Shown: piece by piece, positions 27,602-35,857 of the stretch | How the letters are laid out: every line of letters begins with the position of its first letter | Numbering within the stretch: the stretch's first letter is position 1 | NCBI GenBank assembly: GCA_903825465.1 | Contig: CAIKAR010000053.1 | Location: 27,951 to 91,950 of the forward strand | Source: an uncultured Hyphomicrobiales bacterium | GTDB lineage: Bacteria; Pseudomonadota; Alphaproteobacteria; Rhizobiales; Beijerinckiaceae | Direction: 5' to 3' | DNA length: 64,000 bases | The notes under the pieces: model-generated | Database searches by the model: none | What the model saw: the letters and a program-made list of their open reading frames with translations, nothing else | Told to the model about the DNA's origin: nothing | Translations under genes and position numbers: made by a program

Positions 27602-28628
27602 CGAGCGCGGGGGCCAGACGATAATGGCTGACGCCCCATTCGCGGCCGCCGGCGTGGCCGAACAATCCCGCTGTGGCGAGAAAGAACAGGCGCCACCGGC
27701 GCGTCCACAAGGCCGCGTCGGCGCCATAGATCCGCGCGAGGATGGGATCGATTTCATTCCGATGCGCGTCGAAATTGGCGAGCCAATCGCGCGCCGTGCG
27801 CTCGTAGTGGCCGCCATTCCACCGCCACTCCTCCTCCACGGAAAACAGCTCCGGAAACCGGCCGATCAAACCATGGCTGGGCATGATGCCGCCGGTGAAG
27901 AAATGCTGGGCGATCCAGTCGGTCTTGTCCTCGCGCTCGAAACGATAAGGCTCGGACCGGTGCGTGAACACGTGGACGAACATGCGTCCCTCCGGCGCCA
28001 GCCAATCGCGGGCGCGCCGCAACAGGTCGCGCCAGTTCGACATGTGCTCGAACATCTCGACCGACACGATCCGGTCGAACGTCCCTTCCGGCCCGAACGT
28101 GTTCATGTCCGCGGTGATCACCCGCAGATTGACCAGCCCGCGCCGCGCGGCCTCCGCCTCTATCGAGGCGCGTTGGCCTCGCGAGTTGGACACCGAAACG
28201 ATTTGCGCAGAGGGAAACCGCGACGCGATGTAGAGCGACAGCGAGCCCCAGCCGCAACCCAGTTCAAGCACGCGTTGGCCATCGGCTATTTGGGCGTGTT
28301 CGACCGTCAGCGCCAGGGCGCGCGCCTCCGCCTCGGCAAGGCTGGCGAACGGCGTGTCGTAGTGGCAGCACGAGTATTTTCGATGGGGGCCAAGCACGAG
28401 CGCGAAGAACTCCGCCGGCAGCTCGTAGTGCTGCGCGTTGGCTTCCGCGGTGTTTTCGGCGATTGCGCGCGAGGGCATCGACCGGGCGAACGCTTCCTCG
28501 ACGCCCGGTTTGGCGCGCGACAGTTTGCGCCGCGCGCGGGACACGAGAAAATCGACCCCGGCTCTCGTCGCGACATCCGGCAAGGGCACTCTTTCGACGG
28601 CGTTTATCGTCGCGGCGAGCAGGCTCAT
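27594..28628 (-). CDS. Cyclopropane-fatty-acid-synthase-like methyltransferase (short form)
   Basis: 344 residues. SAM-binding motif VLELGCGWGSLSLYIASRFP, then IVSVEMFEHMSNWRDLLRRA; the CFA-type active-site segments are FALVLGPHRKYSCCHYD and VFTHRSEPYRFE. It lacks the N-terminal lipid-binding domain of full-length CFA synthase such as the copy at 33094. Probable substrate: unsaturated acyl chains of membrane phospholipid. The ATG overlaps the DUF1295 stop (ATGA). Confidence 0.9.
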   Translation of the reverse strand: MSLLAATINAVERVPLPDVATRAGVDFLVSRARRKLSRAKPGVEEAFARSMPSRAIAENTAEANAQHYELPAEFFALVLGPHRKYSCCHYDTPFASLAEAEARALALTVEHAQIADGQRVLELGCGWGSLSLYIASRFPSAQIVSVSNSRGQRASIEAEAARRGLVNLRVITADMNTFGPEGTFDRIVSVEMFEHMSNWRDLLRRARDWLAPEGRMFVHVFTHRSEPYRFEREDKTDWIAQHFFTGGIMPSHGLIGRFPELFSVEEEWRWNGGHYERTARDWLANFDAHRNEIDPILARIYGADAALWTRRWRLFFLATAGLFGHAGGREWGVSHYRLAPALGG

Positions 28629-29458
28629 GGCGCGTTTCTCCCTGTGGCGTCGAAAGCGCTTCGACGAGGTGGACCCGGAAAAAATATGTTCACGCGGGCC
28701 TGATAGGCTTCGAACTTGGCGCCGCGCGACCGCAGCATGGCGGCTTCGAGAGGCGGCACGCCCGACACATGCGCCAGCAGCCAGTACATCATCACCGGCC
28801 CAAGCATGGCGAACCATCCCCACGAAATGGCCGCGGAGCCGCCGACCCCGATCAACGCGTAGGAGACCCAGACAAGGCACTCGAAGAAATAATTTGGATG
28901 CCGCGACAGCCCCCACAGCCCTGTGTCGCAAACATTCCCCCGGTTGGCGGGATTGCTTCTGAAGTGTTCAAGCTGGCGGTCGGAAATGGTTTCGCCCACA
29001 AGCGACACCGCGAAAACGGCCACGCCAAGAAAGTCGAACACGCCCGGAAAGACCGCTGGATTTCGCGCGGCCGTCAGCGCGCCGAGGACCAGGACCAGGC
29101 TTGCCAAGGCCTGAATTTGCAGGAACCAGAATAGCCGCGCGGCGAACGCGTCCCCCCACTGGCGCGCGAGATCGGCGTATCTTGGATCATCGCCGCCATG
29201 GAGCGTCCGCGCGGCGATGTGCGCGCCGAGGCGCAGGCCCCACAATCCAATCATCGCGCCCACAAGCGCCGCCCGCGCGGACGGCCAAGGCGCGCACGCA
29301 GGCGGGAAACACGCCAACGCGGCGCCCACGCCGCCTGTCGCGAAAGACCAGATCGCGTCGATCCAGCCCGATTTGCCCGTCTTTCGCCGCGCCAGCCAAG
29401 CCAGCGCCATGCAGAGCGACAGCGCCACGCCCGCTATCAAAACGACAACCACTGGCAT
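28625..29458 (-). CDS. DUF1295 / steroid 5-alpha-reductase-like membrane protein
   Basis: 277 residues, about six transmembrane helices. C-terminal hallmark LWGLSRHPNYFFECLVWVSY followed by GVPPLEAAMLRSRG and FEAYQARVNIFFPG, the DUF1295 pattern related to isoprenylcysteine methyltransferases and steroid reductases. Usually found beside CFA-like methyltransferases; a role as membrane lipid reductase is plausible but unproved. 15 bp after chrR, coupled to the next gene. Confidence 0.9.
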   Translation of the reverse strand: MPVVVVLIAGVALSLCMALAWLARRKTGKSGWIDAIWSFATGGVGAALACFPPACAPWPSARAALVGAMIGLWGLRLGAHIAARTLHGGDDPRYADLARQWGDAFAARLFWFLQIQALASLVLVLGALTAARNPAVFPGVFDFLGVAVFAVSLVGETISDRQLEHFRSNPANRGNVCDTGLWGLSRHPNYFFECLVWVSYALIGVGGSAAISWGWFAMLGPVMMYWLLAHVSGVPPLEAAMLRSRGAKFEAYQARVNIFFPGPPRRSAFDATGRNAP

Positions 29459-29473
29459 GGCGCGCCTCCAACG

Positions 29474-30136
29474 CTAGTCGCCGAAAATCGCCTGATGCAA
29501 CCGGCCGGCCATGCCGTGGTGTCGCGTCGAACCCTCGGCGGCCACCAGGCAAACACAGGCCTCGCCCGGTTCGACGACCGGGCGGTGATCGACGCTTTCA
29601 TCGACCTCGCAGAGATCACCGGCCGCGAACCTGGCCCTGCCGTCGTGAAACGCGCCGGCCAGGACGCAGGTCCATTCGACGCCGCGATGTCCATGCATCA
29701 AAAGGCGCTTGCCGGGCTGAACGCTCAGCAGCTTCACGTTGAACGCGCGCGCCCAATGCGCCCGGGCGCGGCTCACGCGAATTCCCGGCGCGATGGTCCT
29801 CCAGGGGCTAAAATCGCAATCGCCGACGGATTGCGGCAGCGCCACTCCCTTGGGCATTTCGACCCGGGAAGCCGGCGGGGCGGGCGGCGCTTCCCCTGGC
29901 CGCGGCGCGTCGCGCTCGATCGCGGCGAGCGCGCGCGCCAGCCCGTCCGCGGGAACATCGGCGTCCGGCAAAAGCTCGAGGAGCGCGCCGGCCACCCGCT
30001 CGAAGTCTTCCACAACCCCGCCGCAGCGCGCGCAGCCGGCGACATGCGCGCCAACGACGGCCGACGGGCCCAGGCCGAGGCTCCCGTACGCGAGGCGCAG
30101 CAGGGTTTCATCGCTGGGATGTCGCAGATCGCTCAT
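29474..30136 (-). CDS. chrR: Zinc anti-sigma factor ChrR (ECF11 partner)
   Basis: 220 residues, two domains. The N-terminal zinc anti-sigma domain has His6, His31, Cys35 and Cys38 (HVAGCARC), the same positions as in Rhodobacter sphaeroides ChrR. The C-terminal cupin has metal-ligand candidates in MHGHRGVEWTCVLAG and a Glu in LCEVDESVDHRP. ChrR holds RpoE inactive and releases it on singlet oxygen or organic peroxide. Its ATG overlaps the rpoE stop (ATGA). Confidence 0.95.
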   Translation of the reverse strand: MSDLRHPSDETLLRLAYGSLGLGPSAVVGAHVAGCARCGGVVEDFERVAGALLELLPDADVPADGLARALAAIERDAPRPGEAPPAPPASRVEMPKGVALPQSVGDCDFSPWRTIAPGIRVSRARAHWARAFNVKLLSVQPGKRLLMHGHRGVEWTCVLAGAFHDGRARFAAGDLCEVDESVDHRPVVEPGEACVCLVAAEGSTRHHGMAGRLHQAIFGD

Positions 30137-30687
30137 TTCAAATCGTCCAAAAGCCGGCGGAGGTGACCGATCGCCAGTCGCGCCCGCGATTTCACGGTTC
30201 CCAAAGGCAGACCGAGCGATTGGGCGATGGCGGAATGGGGCTTTTCGTCGAAATAGAGGCGCTTGATGATCTCCGCCTGCTCGGCGGAGAGCGACGCCAG
30301 AGCCTGACGCACGCGTTCCTCGCTTTCAGCCTGAATGAGCGAACTGTCGGGAGGCGCGGGACTTTCCTGGGCCTGGCTGGGATCGTCGGGCGCCGCGTCG
30401 CGCCCGCTGGCGCGGCGGTGGTGATCTATGCGCAGGTTCCGCGCGATCGTGAGAATCCATGTCGAGGCGCCGGCGCGCGACGCGTCGAAATAAGACGCCT
30501 TGCGCCAAACGGTCAGCATTGTTTCCTGCGCCAGTTCTTCGGCGACATTGTTCGCCATGCCCAAACGCACGAGATAATTCCTCACCCGCGGCGCGTAAAA
30601 TTCGTACACGCGCGCAAACGACGCGCGATCAGCCGATTTGGCGATCGATTGGATCAATTCCTCGAAATTGTCCTGCCGCGGCGGCAC
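30133..30687 (-). CDS. rpoE: ECF11 sigma factor RpoE
   Basis: 184 residues from a GTG at 30687 with GGGAG upstream; the frame stays open further upstream, so the start is uncertain. Region 2 is seen in FARVYEFYAPRVRNYL and QETMLTVWRKASYFDASRAG, with the promoter-melting WILTIARNLRIDHHRR; region 4 is SLSAEQAEIIKRLYFDEKPH and LPLGTVKSRARLAIGHLRRL. It directs polymerase to TGATCC-type promoters and forms a coupled pair with chrR. Confidence 0.93.
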   Translation of the reverse strand: MPPRQDNFEELIQSIAKSADRASFARVYEFYAPRVRNYLVRLGMANNVAEELAQETMLTVWRKASYFDASRAGASTWILTIARNLRIDHHRRASGRDAAPDDPSQAQESPAPPDSSLIQAESEERVRQALASLSAEQAEIIKRLYFDEKPHSAIAQSLGLPLGTVKSRARLAIGHLRRLLDDLK

Positions 30688-30803
30688 GATGGCTACGCTC
30701 CCGATCGCGGTTCGAAGCGACGCGGCCAGCGCGCCGGCAACTGTCCCGGGCGAAACCGTCCCCGGCAAAGTGTATTCGTGGATCGCGGACGCATGCATGC
30801 TCC

Positions 30804-30833
30804 AGAATACGGCGCCGTCGGCGAAATGGATCA
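30804..30833 (-). promoter_or_regulatory. RpoE-type promoter reading rpoE-chrR
   Basis: On the minus strand TGATCC (30833-30828), 16 bases, then CGTATT (30811-30806). This matches the ECF11 pattern and mirrors the promoter on the other strand with the same spacing. It predicts autoregulation of rpoE, with a leader of about 110 bases to the chosen GTG. Confidence 0.7.
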
Positions 30834-30847
30834 CCCCGTCGCGAATG

Positions 30848-30875
30848 TGATCCGAAAGAGGATCGATAGCGTATC
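30848..30875 (+). promoter_or_regulatory. RpoE-type promoter reading the flavoprotein operon
   Basis: TGATCC (30848-30853), 16 bases, CGTATC (30870-30875). It has the same elements and spacing as the minus-strand promoter; the two -35 boxes are back to back 14 bp apart. The start codon of the first gene is 80 bp downstream. Confidence 0.7.
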
Positions 30876-30955
30876 GACATGGCGGGTCAATCCAACCTCG
30901 CGGCCTTTTCCGAGCGGCGCCGGTCGCCAGGCGGGGGCATTTGGAGTGGGTGTCC

Positions 30956-32299
30956 ATGCGTGCGCGCGGATTGAACATCGCGGTTGTGGGCAGTGGCGTG
31001 GCGGGGCTCTCCGCCGGCTGGCTGCTGTCGCAGGGCAACAGCGTGACTTTGTTCGAGGCGGACGGACGGCTCGGCGGCCACGGCAACACCGTCGACGCTT
31101 ATTCGCCGAACGGCCCCGTGGCGGTGGACACCGGGTTCATCGTCTACAACGAAGCGACCTATCCGAATCTTGTCGCGCTCTTCAGGCACCTGAACATACC
31201 GACGAAAGAGTCGGACATGTCGTTCGCCGTTTCCATCGACAATGGCGCGCTCGAATACAATGGCACCAACCTCGCGGGCTTGTTCGCTCAACCGTCCAAT
31301 TGTCTGCGGCCGCGCTTCTGGCGAATGTTGCTCGGAATTCGGCGATTTTATCGGGAGGCGGCCGCCGACCTCGCCGTCATGGGAGACATGTCGCTCAACG
31401 ACTATCTCAAGCGGAAGGGATATGACGCGGCGTTTCGCGACGACCACCTCCTGCCCATGGCGGCCGCCATCTGGTCCACGCCCGCCGATCGGATTGGCGA
31501 ATACCCGGCCGCGGCGTTGGTCCGCTTTTGCCAAAACCACGGCCTTCTCCAGGCGCGCGACAGGCCCGCGTGGCGCACCGTGGATGGCGGCAGCCGGGTC
31601 TATATCGAGCGTCTTGCGCGGGAAATATCGCCAGCCATTCGGACAAGCGCGCCCGTTAAGAGCATTCGGCGAACGAGCGATGGCGTCGCCGTGCGAACAC
31701 AGGACGGCGACGAGGAGACCTACGACCATGTGGTTCTGGCGAGCCACGCCGACCAGTCGCTGGCCATTCTCGCCGATCCCACGCCGCGGGAGCGCCGCCT
31801 CCTTGGCGCCTTTCATTACGGCGCGAACGACGCCGTTCTGCATACGGACGCCGCGCTGATGCCGAAACGCCGCGCGGCGTGGGCGAGCTGGAACTATCTC
31901 GCGCGATCGGGGGCTTCGCGAACGCGCCCGTGCGTCACCTACTGGATGAACAACCTGCAAGGCATTCCGGGGCCGACTCCGCTTTTCGTGACCCTCAATC
32001 CAGACAGGCCGATCCGCGAGGACCGCGTTTCACAAAAGTTTTGTTACGAACATCCGCTCTTCGACGCCGCCGCCATGGACGCGCAAAAACAGCTTTGGTC
32101 GCTCCAGGGCGACGGCGGCGTCTGGTTTTGCGGCGCGTATTTCGGGTCCGGCTTTCACGAGGATGGATTGCAGGCGGGCCTTGCCGTCGCCGAACAACTG
32201 GGCGGCGCGCGCCGGCCCTGGACCGTCCCGAACGAATCATCCCGCATCTGGATCGACGGCGCGGAGCGGCGGCGCCCCGCGCGGGAGGCTGCGGAATGA
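30956..32299 (+). CDS. FAD-dependent amine-oxidase-like oxidoreductase/desaturase
   Basis: 447 residues from the ATG at 30956 (GGAG 9 bases upstream). Dinucleotide-binding N terminus NIAVVGSGVAGLSAGWLL, followed by the amine-oxidase second motif FEADGRLGGHGNTVD. The C-terminal FAD motif is GVWFCGAYFGSGFHEDGLQA. It resembles the flavoproteins that accompany DUF1365 and CFA genes in RpoE regulons and may desaturate or oxidise acyl chains at the membrane; I recall that a related Rhodobacter operon takes part in furan fatty acid synthesis, but gene-by-gene correspondence is unverified. Confidence 0.88.
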   Translation: MRARGLNIAVVGSGVAGLSAGWLLSQGNSVTLFEADGRLGGHGNTVDAYSPNGPVAVDTGFIVYNEATYPNLVALFRHLNIPTKESDMSFAVSIDNGALEYNGTNLAGLFAQPSNCLRPRFWRMLLGIRRFYREAAADLAVMGDMSLNDYLKRKGYDAAFRDDHLLPMAAAIWSTPADRIGEYPAAALVRFCQNHGLLQARDRPAWRTVDGGSRVYIERLAREISPAIRTSAPVKSIRRTSDGVAVRTQDGDEETYDHVVLASHADQSLAILADPTPRERRLLGAFHYGANDAVLHTDAALMPKRRAAWASWNYLARSGASRTRPCVTYWMNNLQGIPGPTPLFVTLNPDRPIREDRVSQKFCYEHPLFDAAAMDAQKQLWSLQGDGGVWFCGAYFGSGFHEDGLQAGLAVAEQLGGARRPWTVPNESSRIWIDGAERRRPAREAAE

Positions 32300-33081
32300 G
32301 CTTGCGAAACAGCGCGCTTTACGTGGGATCCGTGAGTCACACGCGCGTGCGGCCGCGCCGCCATCATTTGCGCTATCGCATGTTTTCGCTGCTCGTCGAT
32401 CTGGACGAGTTGCCGCGCGTCGCCCGGCATTGCCGTTTGTTTTCGCATAATTCGTTCAACTTGTTCAGTTTTCACGACCGCGATTTCGGTGACGGCGGGG
32501 CGACGCCGCTGCGCGAACAGGTCGAAGCCATTTTGACAAGCGCGGGCATTCCCAGCGACGGCCCCATAAGAATATTCGCCATGCCGCGCGTGCTGGGGCA
32601 CGCGTTCAATCCGATCAGCGTCTTCTTCTGCCATAGCGCCGACGGCGGTCTTCGCGCCGTGCTTTACGAGGTCCACAATACGTTTGGCGAGCGCCACAGC
32701 TATCTCTTGCCGGTTTCGCCCGACGCTGGCCCGCTCATCCGCCAACAGTGCGACAAGGAGTTCCACGTCTCGCCGTTCATGGACATGCGAATGAAATACC
32801 GCTTTCGCGTGAAACCGCCGGGCGATTCCATTCGTATCGGCGTCATGAGTTCCGACGACACCGGACCGATGATAGCGGCGACATACGCGGCGACGCGCGT
32901 TTCGTTGAGCGACGCCTCGCTGGCCCGGGTCTTCGCGACCCATCCGCTTGTCACCTTGAAGGTTGTTGGCGCGATCCATTGGGAAGCGCTGCGCCTTTGG
33001 CTGAAGGGCGTTGGCGTGCGTTCCAAGCCGCCGCCGCCCCGGACATTGGTGACAATCGGCCGGCCCGAATTCGAGAGTTGA
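32296..33081 (+). CDS. DUF1365 family protein
   Basis: 261 residues, start overlapping the flavoprotein stop (ATGA). Family marks: SALYVGSVSHTRVRPRRHHL, FSLLVDLDELP, RVLGHAFNPISVFFCH, EVHNTFGERHSYLLP and KEFHVSPFMDM. The conserved His and Asn residues suggest an enzyme but none is established. DUF1365 is almost always found between an amine-oxidase-like flavoprotein and a CFA synthase, as here. Confidence 0.93.
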   Translation: MSLRNSALYVGSVSHTRVRPRRHHLRYRMFSLLVDLDELPRVARHCRLFSHNSFNLFSFHDRDFGDGGATPLREQVEAILTSAGIPSDGPIRIFAMPRVLGHAFNPISVFFCHSADGGLRAVLYEVHNTFGERHSYLLPVSPDAGPLIRQQCDKEFHVSPFMDMRMKYRFRVKPPGDSIRIGVMSSDDTGPMIAATYAATRVSLSDASLARVFATHPLVTLKVVGAIHWEALRLWLKGVGVRSKPPPPRTLVTIGRPEFES

Positions 33082-33093
33082 AGAGGTTCAACG

Positions 33094-34329
33094 ATGTCCA
33101 GCGCCGAAACCAACGCGTTGAACGGCTTCGCGCGGCCAAAGGCGGCGCGGGGGTCCTGGATTGGCGCGACGGCGCTGAGGCAGGTGCTCGCGGTTCTTCA
33201 GATCGGCCGTCTGCGCGTGACGCTTCCTTCGGGCGAAGAGATCGACTGCGAGGGCTCGTCGCCGGGGGTCGAAGCCGACTTGACCATTCACAAATGGCGC
33301 GCGTTGCGCCGACTGGCGAGCGGCGGCGACATCGGCTTCGCGAAATCCTATATCGACGGGGACTGGTCGACCTCCGATTTGACGCGTCTGATCGAACTGG
33401 TCGCGGTCAACGGGCCCGACATCGTCGCGCGCATGAGCGGCCACGCGCTGTTTCGGGCGGCGAATTGGCTTTCGCATCTTCGCCGCGCCAACACCCGCGC
33501 CGGGAGCCGGCGCAACATCGAAGAGCACTACGACCTCGGCAACGATTTCTATCGCTTGTGGCTCGACGGATCGATGCTTTACTCGTCGGCGGTCTACGCG
33601 GGCGAGACCGACACGCTGGAAGAGGCGCAGCGGCGGAAAATGGATCACATCCTGGAGCTTCTCGATGTTTCGCCAGGGCAGTCGGTGCTTGAAATAGGCT
33701 GCGGCTGGGGCGCGCTGGCCTGCGAAATCGCGCGGAAAGCGGACGTTCGCGTCACGGGGATCACGCTGTCTCCGTCACAGCTCGCGTTCGCCGCCGACCG
33801 CGTCAGGACGCGGCGGTTGGAAGAGCGCGTGGATCTTCGCATCGAGGACTACCGCGACACCAGGGGACAGTTCGATCGAATCGTGTCGATCGAGATGATA
33901 GAAGCGGTGGGGCTCAAATATTGGCCAAGCTATTTCGACACCCTCGGAAATGGGTTGAAACCCGGCGGCGTATCCGTTGTGCAAGCCATCACGATCTCCG
34001 AAGACCGGTTTGAAGCCTACCGGGCCCGGCCGGATTTCATCCAGCGTTTTATTTTTCCCGGCGGATTTCTGCCGACGAAAAGCGCGCTCGCGCTGGCGGC
34101 GACGCGCGCGGGGCTCGAATTGCGGGAAACCCGCCACTTCGGCGCGAGCTACGCGCTGACGCTGCGGGAATGGCGCAAGCGCTTCGTCCAGGCGTGGCCG
34201 CAAATTCGCGAACTTGGCTTCGACGATCAATTCAAACGCCTGTGGGAATACTACCTTTGCTACTGCGAGGCGGGGTTCAAGACCGGCGCGATCGACGTCG
34301 GGCTTTACGCGTTCGTTCACAAGGCTTGA
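33094..34329 (+). CDS. cfa: Cyclopropane-fatty-acyl-phospholipid synthase (full length)
   Basis: 411 residues. N-terminal lipid-binding domain (about 1-140, with FAKSYIDGDWSTSDLTRLIE), then NIEEHYDLGNDFYRLWLDGS and the SAM motif VLEIGCGWGALACEIARKAD. The later IVSIEMIEAVG and FIQRFIFPGGFLPTK, and EWRKRF with a final YYLCYCEAGF, are the usual CFA hallmarks. It adds a methylene (or, in UfaM-like members, a methyl) from SAM to unsaturated phospholipid chains. Third gene of the plus-strand RpoE arm; a second, shorter paralogue lies in the minus arm. Confidence 0.93.
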   Translation: MSSAETNALNGFARPKAARGSWIGATALRQVLAVLQIGRLRVTLPSGEEIDCEGSSPGVEADLTIHKWRALRRLASGGDIGFAKSYIDGDWSTSDLTRLIELVAVNGPDIVARMSGHALFRAANWLSHLRRANTRAGSRRNIEEHYDLGNDFYRLWLDGSMLYSSAVYAGETDTLEEAQRRKMDHILELLDVSPGQSVLEIGCGWGALACEIARKADVRVTGITLSPSQLAFAADRVRTRRLEERVDLRIEDYRDTRGQFDRIVSIEMIEAVGLKYWPSYFDTLGNGLKPGGVSVVQAITISEDRFEAYRARPDFIQRFIFPGGFLPTKSALALAATRAGLELRETRHFGASYALTLREWRKRFVQAWPQIRELGFDDQFKRLWEYYLCYCEAGFKTGAIDVGLYAFVHKA

Positions 34330-34375
34330 CCCGCGGCTGGCCAAGGTTCCGACGAAATCGAAATGCGATGGCATC

Positions 34376-34747
34376 ATGCGACGAATGGCTTGTTTCGCCG
34401 CGTTTTGGGTGGCGCTTTCCACACCCTGCGTGGCGCAAGGCCTCGACGGCGAGTGGGCGCGAGGCGATGGCCAGGCGCGCGTGCGCATCGAAGCCTGTGG
34501 AACCTCGACTTGCGCCATCAACACCTGGATCAAGGATCCGGCGAGCGGCGAAAAAGTCGGCGACCGCCTGATTATGAACGTCGAGGCTTCGGGGCCCAAC
34601 AAGTTCGCCGGTCAAGCGTCGGATCCGCAGCGAGGCCTCACCTACAACATCGAAATCGACATGGCGTTGGCCAACGCGATGACGACGCGGGGCTGCGTGC
34701 TCGGACACCTGCTCTGCAAAACAGTTGGTTGGACGCGGATTAAATGA
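34376..34747 (+). CDS. DUF2147 periplasmic protein
   Basis: 123 residues. Signal peptide with cleavage near PCVAQG; the mature part shows GLDGEWARGDGQARVRI and a Cys pair in ACGTSTCAINTW, typical of DUF2147 lipocalin-like domains. The terminal VGWTRIK is also typical. Probable lipid- or envelope-related binding protein; function not known. It follows cfa by 46 bp and probably belongs to the same RpoE-driven transcript. Ribosome site weak. Confidence 0.8.
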   Translation: MRRMACFAAFWVALSTPCVAQGLDGEWARGDGQARVRIEACGTSTCAINTWIKDPASGEKVGDRLIMNVEASGPNKFAGQASDPQRGLTYNIEIDMALANAMTTRGCVLGHLLCKTVGWTRIK

Positions 34748-34763
34748 GCGGCGGGTCGCGCCA

Positions 34764-35738
34764 ATGCCGCTAGCCGCGGCGATCGCGCTGGCCACGGCGG
34801 CGGCGGCTTCAGAGCTGTTCACCTGGGCGTGGAGCCGCGCCATTTCAAAGCGTTATCCGCCGACAGGCCAGTTGGTATTGCTGGGTCATGGGAAAATCCA
34901 CTACACGCGCCGCGCGCCCGAGGTCGCGGCGCTTGGGCATGTGTTGCTCATTCACGGCGCCAGCGGCAACGAGGCGGACATGATGATTCCCCTCGGCGAC
35001 AGGCTGGCGGCGAAGGGATTCGATGTCGTCGCCATTGACCGGCCGGGGCATGGTTGCAGCGATCGCCTTGGCGCCGACACGTTGAAGGCCCAGGCCGCGA
35101 CAATCGCGCTGTTCTGCCGGCGCATGGGCGTCGGCCCGGCCATCGTGGTGGGACATTCGCTGGGGGGCGCCGTTGCGACGACCCTTGCGCTGGAAAACGC
35201 CGAACTAACGGCCGGGCTTGTTCTGCTCTCGTCGGTCACGCATCCCTGGCCGGGCGGGGCTGTGGGATGGCATTCCCGGGTAGCGGCGGCTCCCGTCATT
35301 GGCCGCCTGTTCGCGTGGACGCTGGTGGCGCCGGTGGGGTTGTCGACCATCGATCGTCTGCTGACGACGGTTTTCGCGCCGCAACCCACGCCGGCGGACT
35401 ATGCCGCTCGCACAGGCGTGAAGCGCGTGCTGAGGCCCTCCAATTTCATCGCGAACGCGCGGGATTTGCTCGATTTATATCCAACGGTGAAATCGCAGGT
35501 GGCGCGGCTTTCAACCATCAAATCGCCGACCGCGCTGATCGCGGGCGACGAAGACAAGGTTGTTTCCACGCGGATTCACAGCATGGCCGCGCACGCCGCC
35601 ATCGACGGCTCGCGATTGACGATATTGCGCGAGACGGGACATTCCCCTCATTGGAGCCAACCGGACCTCGTCGTCGACGCCATTTGCGCGATCGCGTTGC
35701 GGAGAAACCACGCGGATATGTCGGCATCGGGCGCGTAG
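34764..35738 (+). CDS. Alpha/beta hydrolase with N-terminal hydrophobic segment
   Basis: 324 residues from the ATG at 34764; a TTG at 34725 would overlap the preceding gene. A hydrophobic N terminus (AAAIALATAAAASELFTW) may anchor it. Catalytic pattern: HGASGNEADMM, nucleophile VGHSLGGAVATTLAL, Asp in GDEDKVVSTR and His in TGHSPHWSQ. Likely esterase/lipase acting near the membrane. Last gene of the plus-strand run 30956-35738, hence perhaps a phospholipid or oxidised-lipid hydrolase of the stress module (inference). Confidence 0.85.
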   Translation: MPLAAAIALATAAAASELFTWAWSRAISKRYPPTGQLVLLGHGKIHYTRRAPEVAALGHVLLIHGASGNEADMMIPLGDRLAAKGFDVVAIDRPGHGCSDRLGADTLKAQAATIALFCRRMGVGPAIVVGHSLGGAVATTLALENAELTAGLVLLSSVTHPWPGGAVGWHSRVAAAPVIGRLFAWTLVAPVGLSTIDRLLTTVFAPQPTPADYAARTGVKRVLRPSNFIANARDLLDLYPTVKSQVARLSTIKSPTALIAGDEDKVVSTRIHSMAAHAAIDGSRLTILRETGHSPHWSQPDLVVDAICAIALRRNHADMSASGA

Positions 35739-35857
35739 CGCCTCGTCCAGTCTCGCCGGAACCGGGCGCGAACGGCGATCGATAAAATTCAAGCGATTGC
35801 GATGGCGGCAAGTTTAAGCGTCGCGTGCGAACTCCCCTAAGTGACGCGGGGGTTGAG

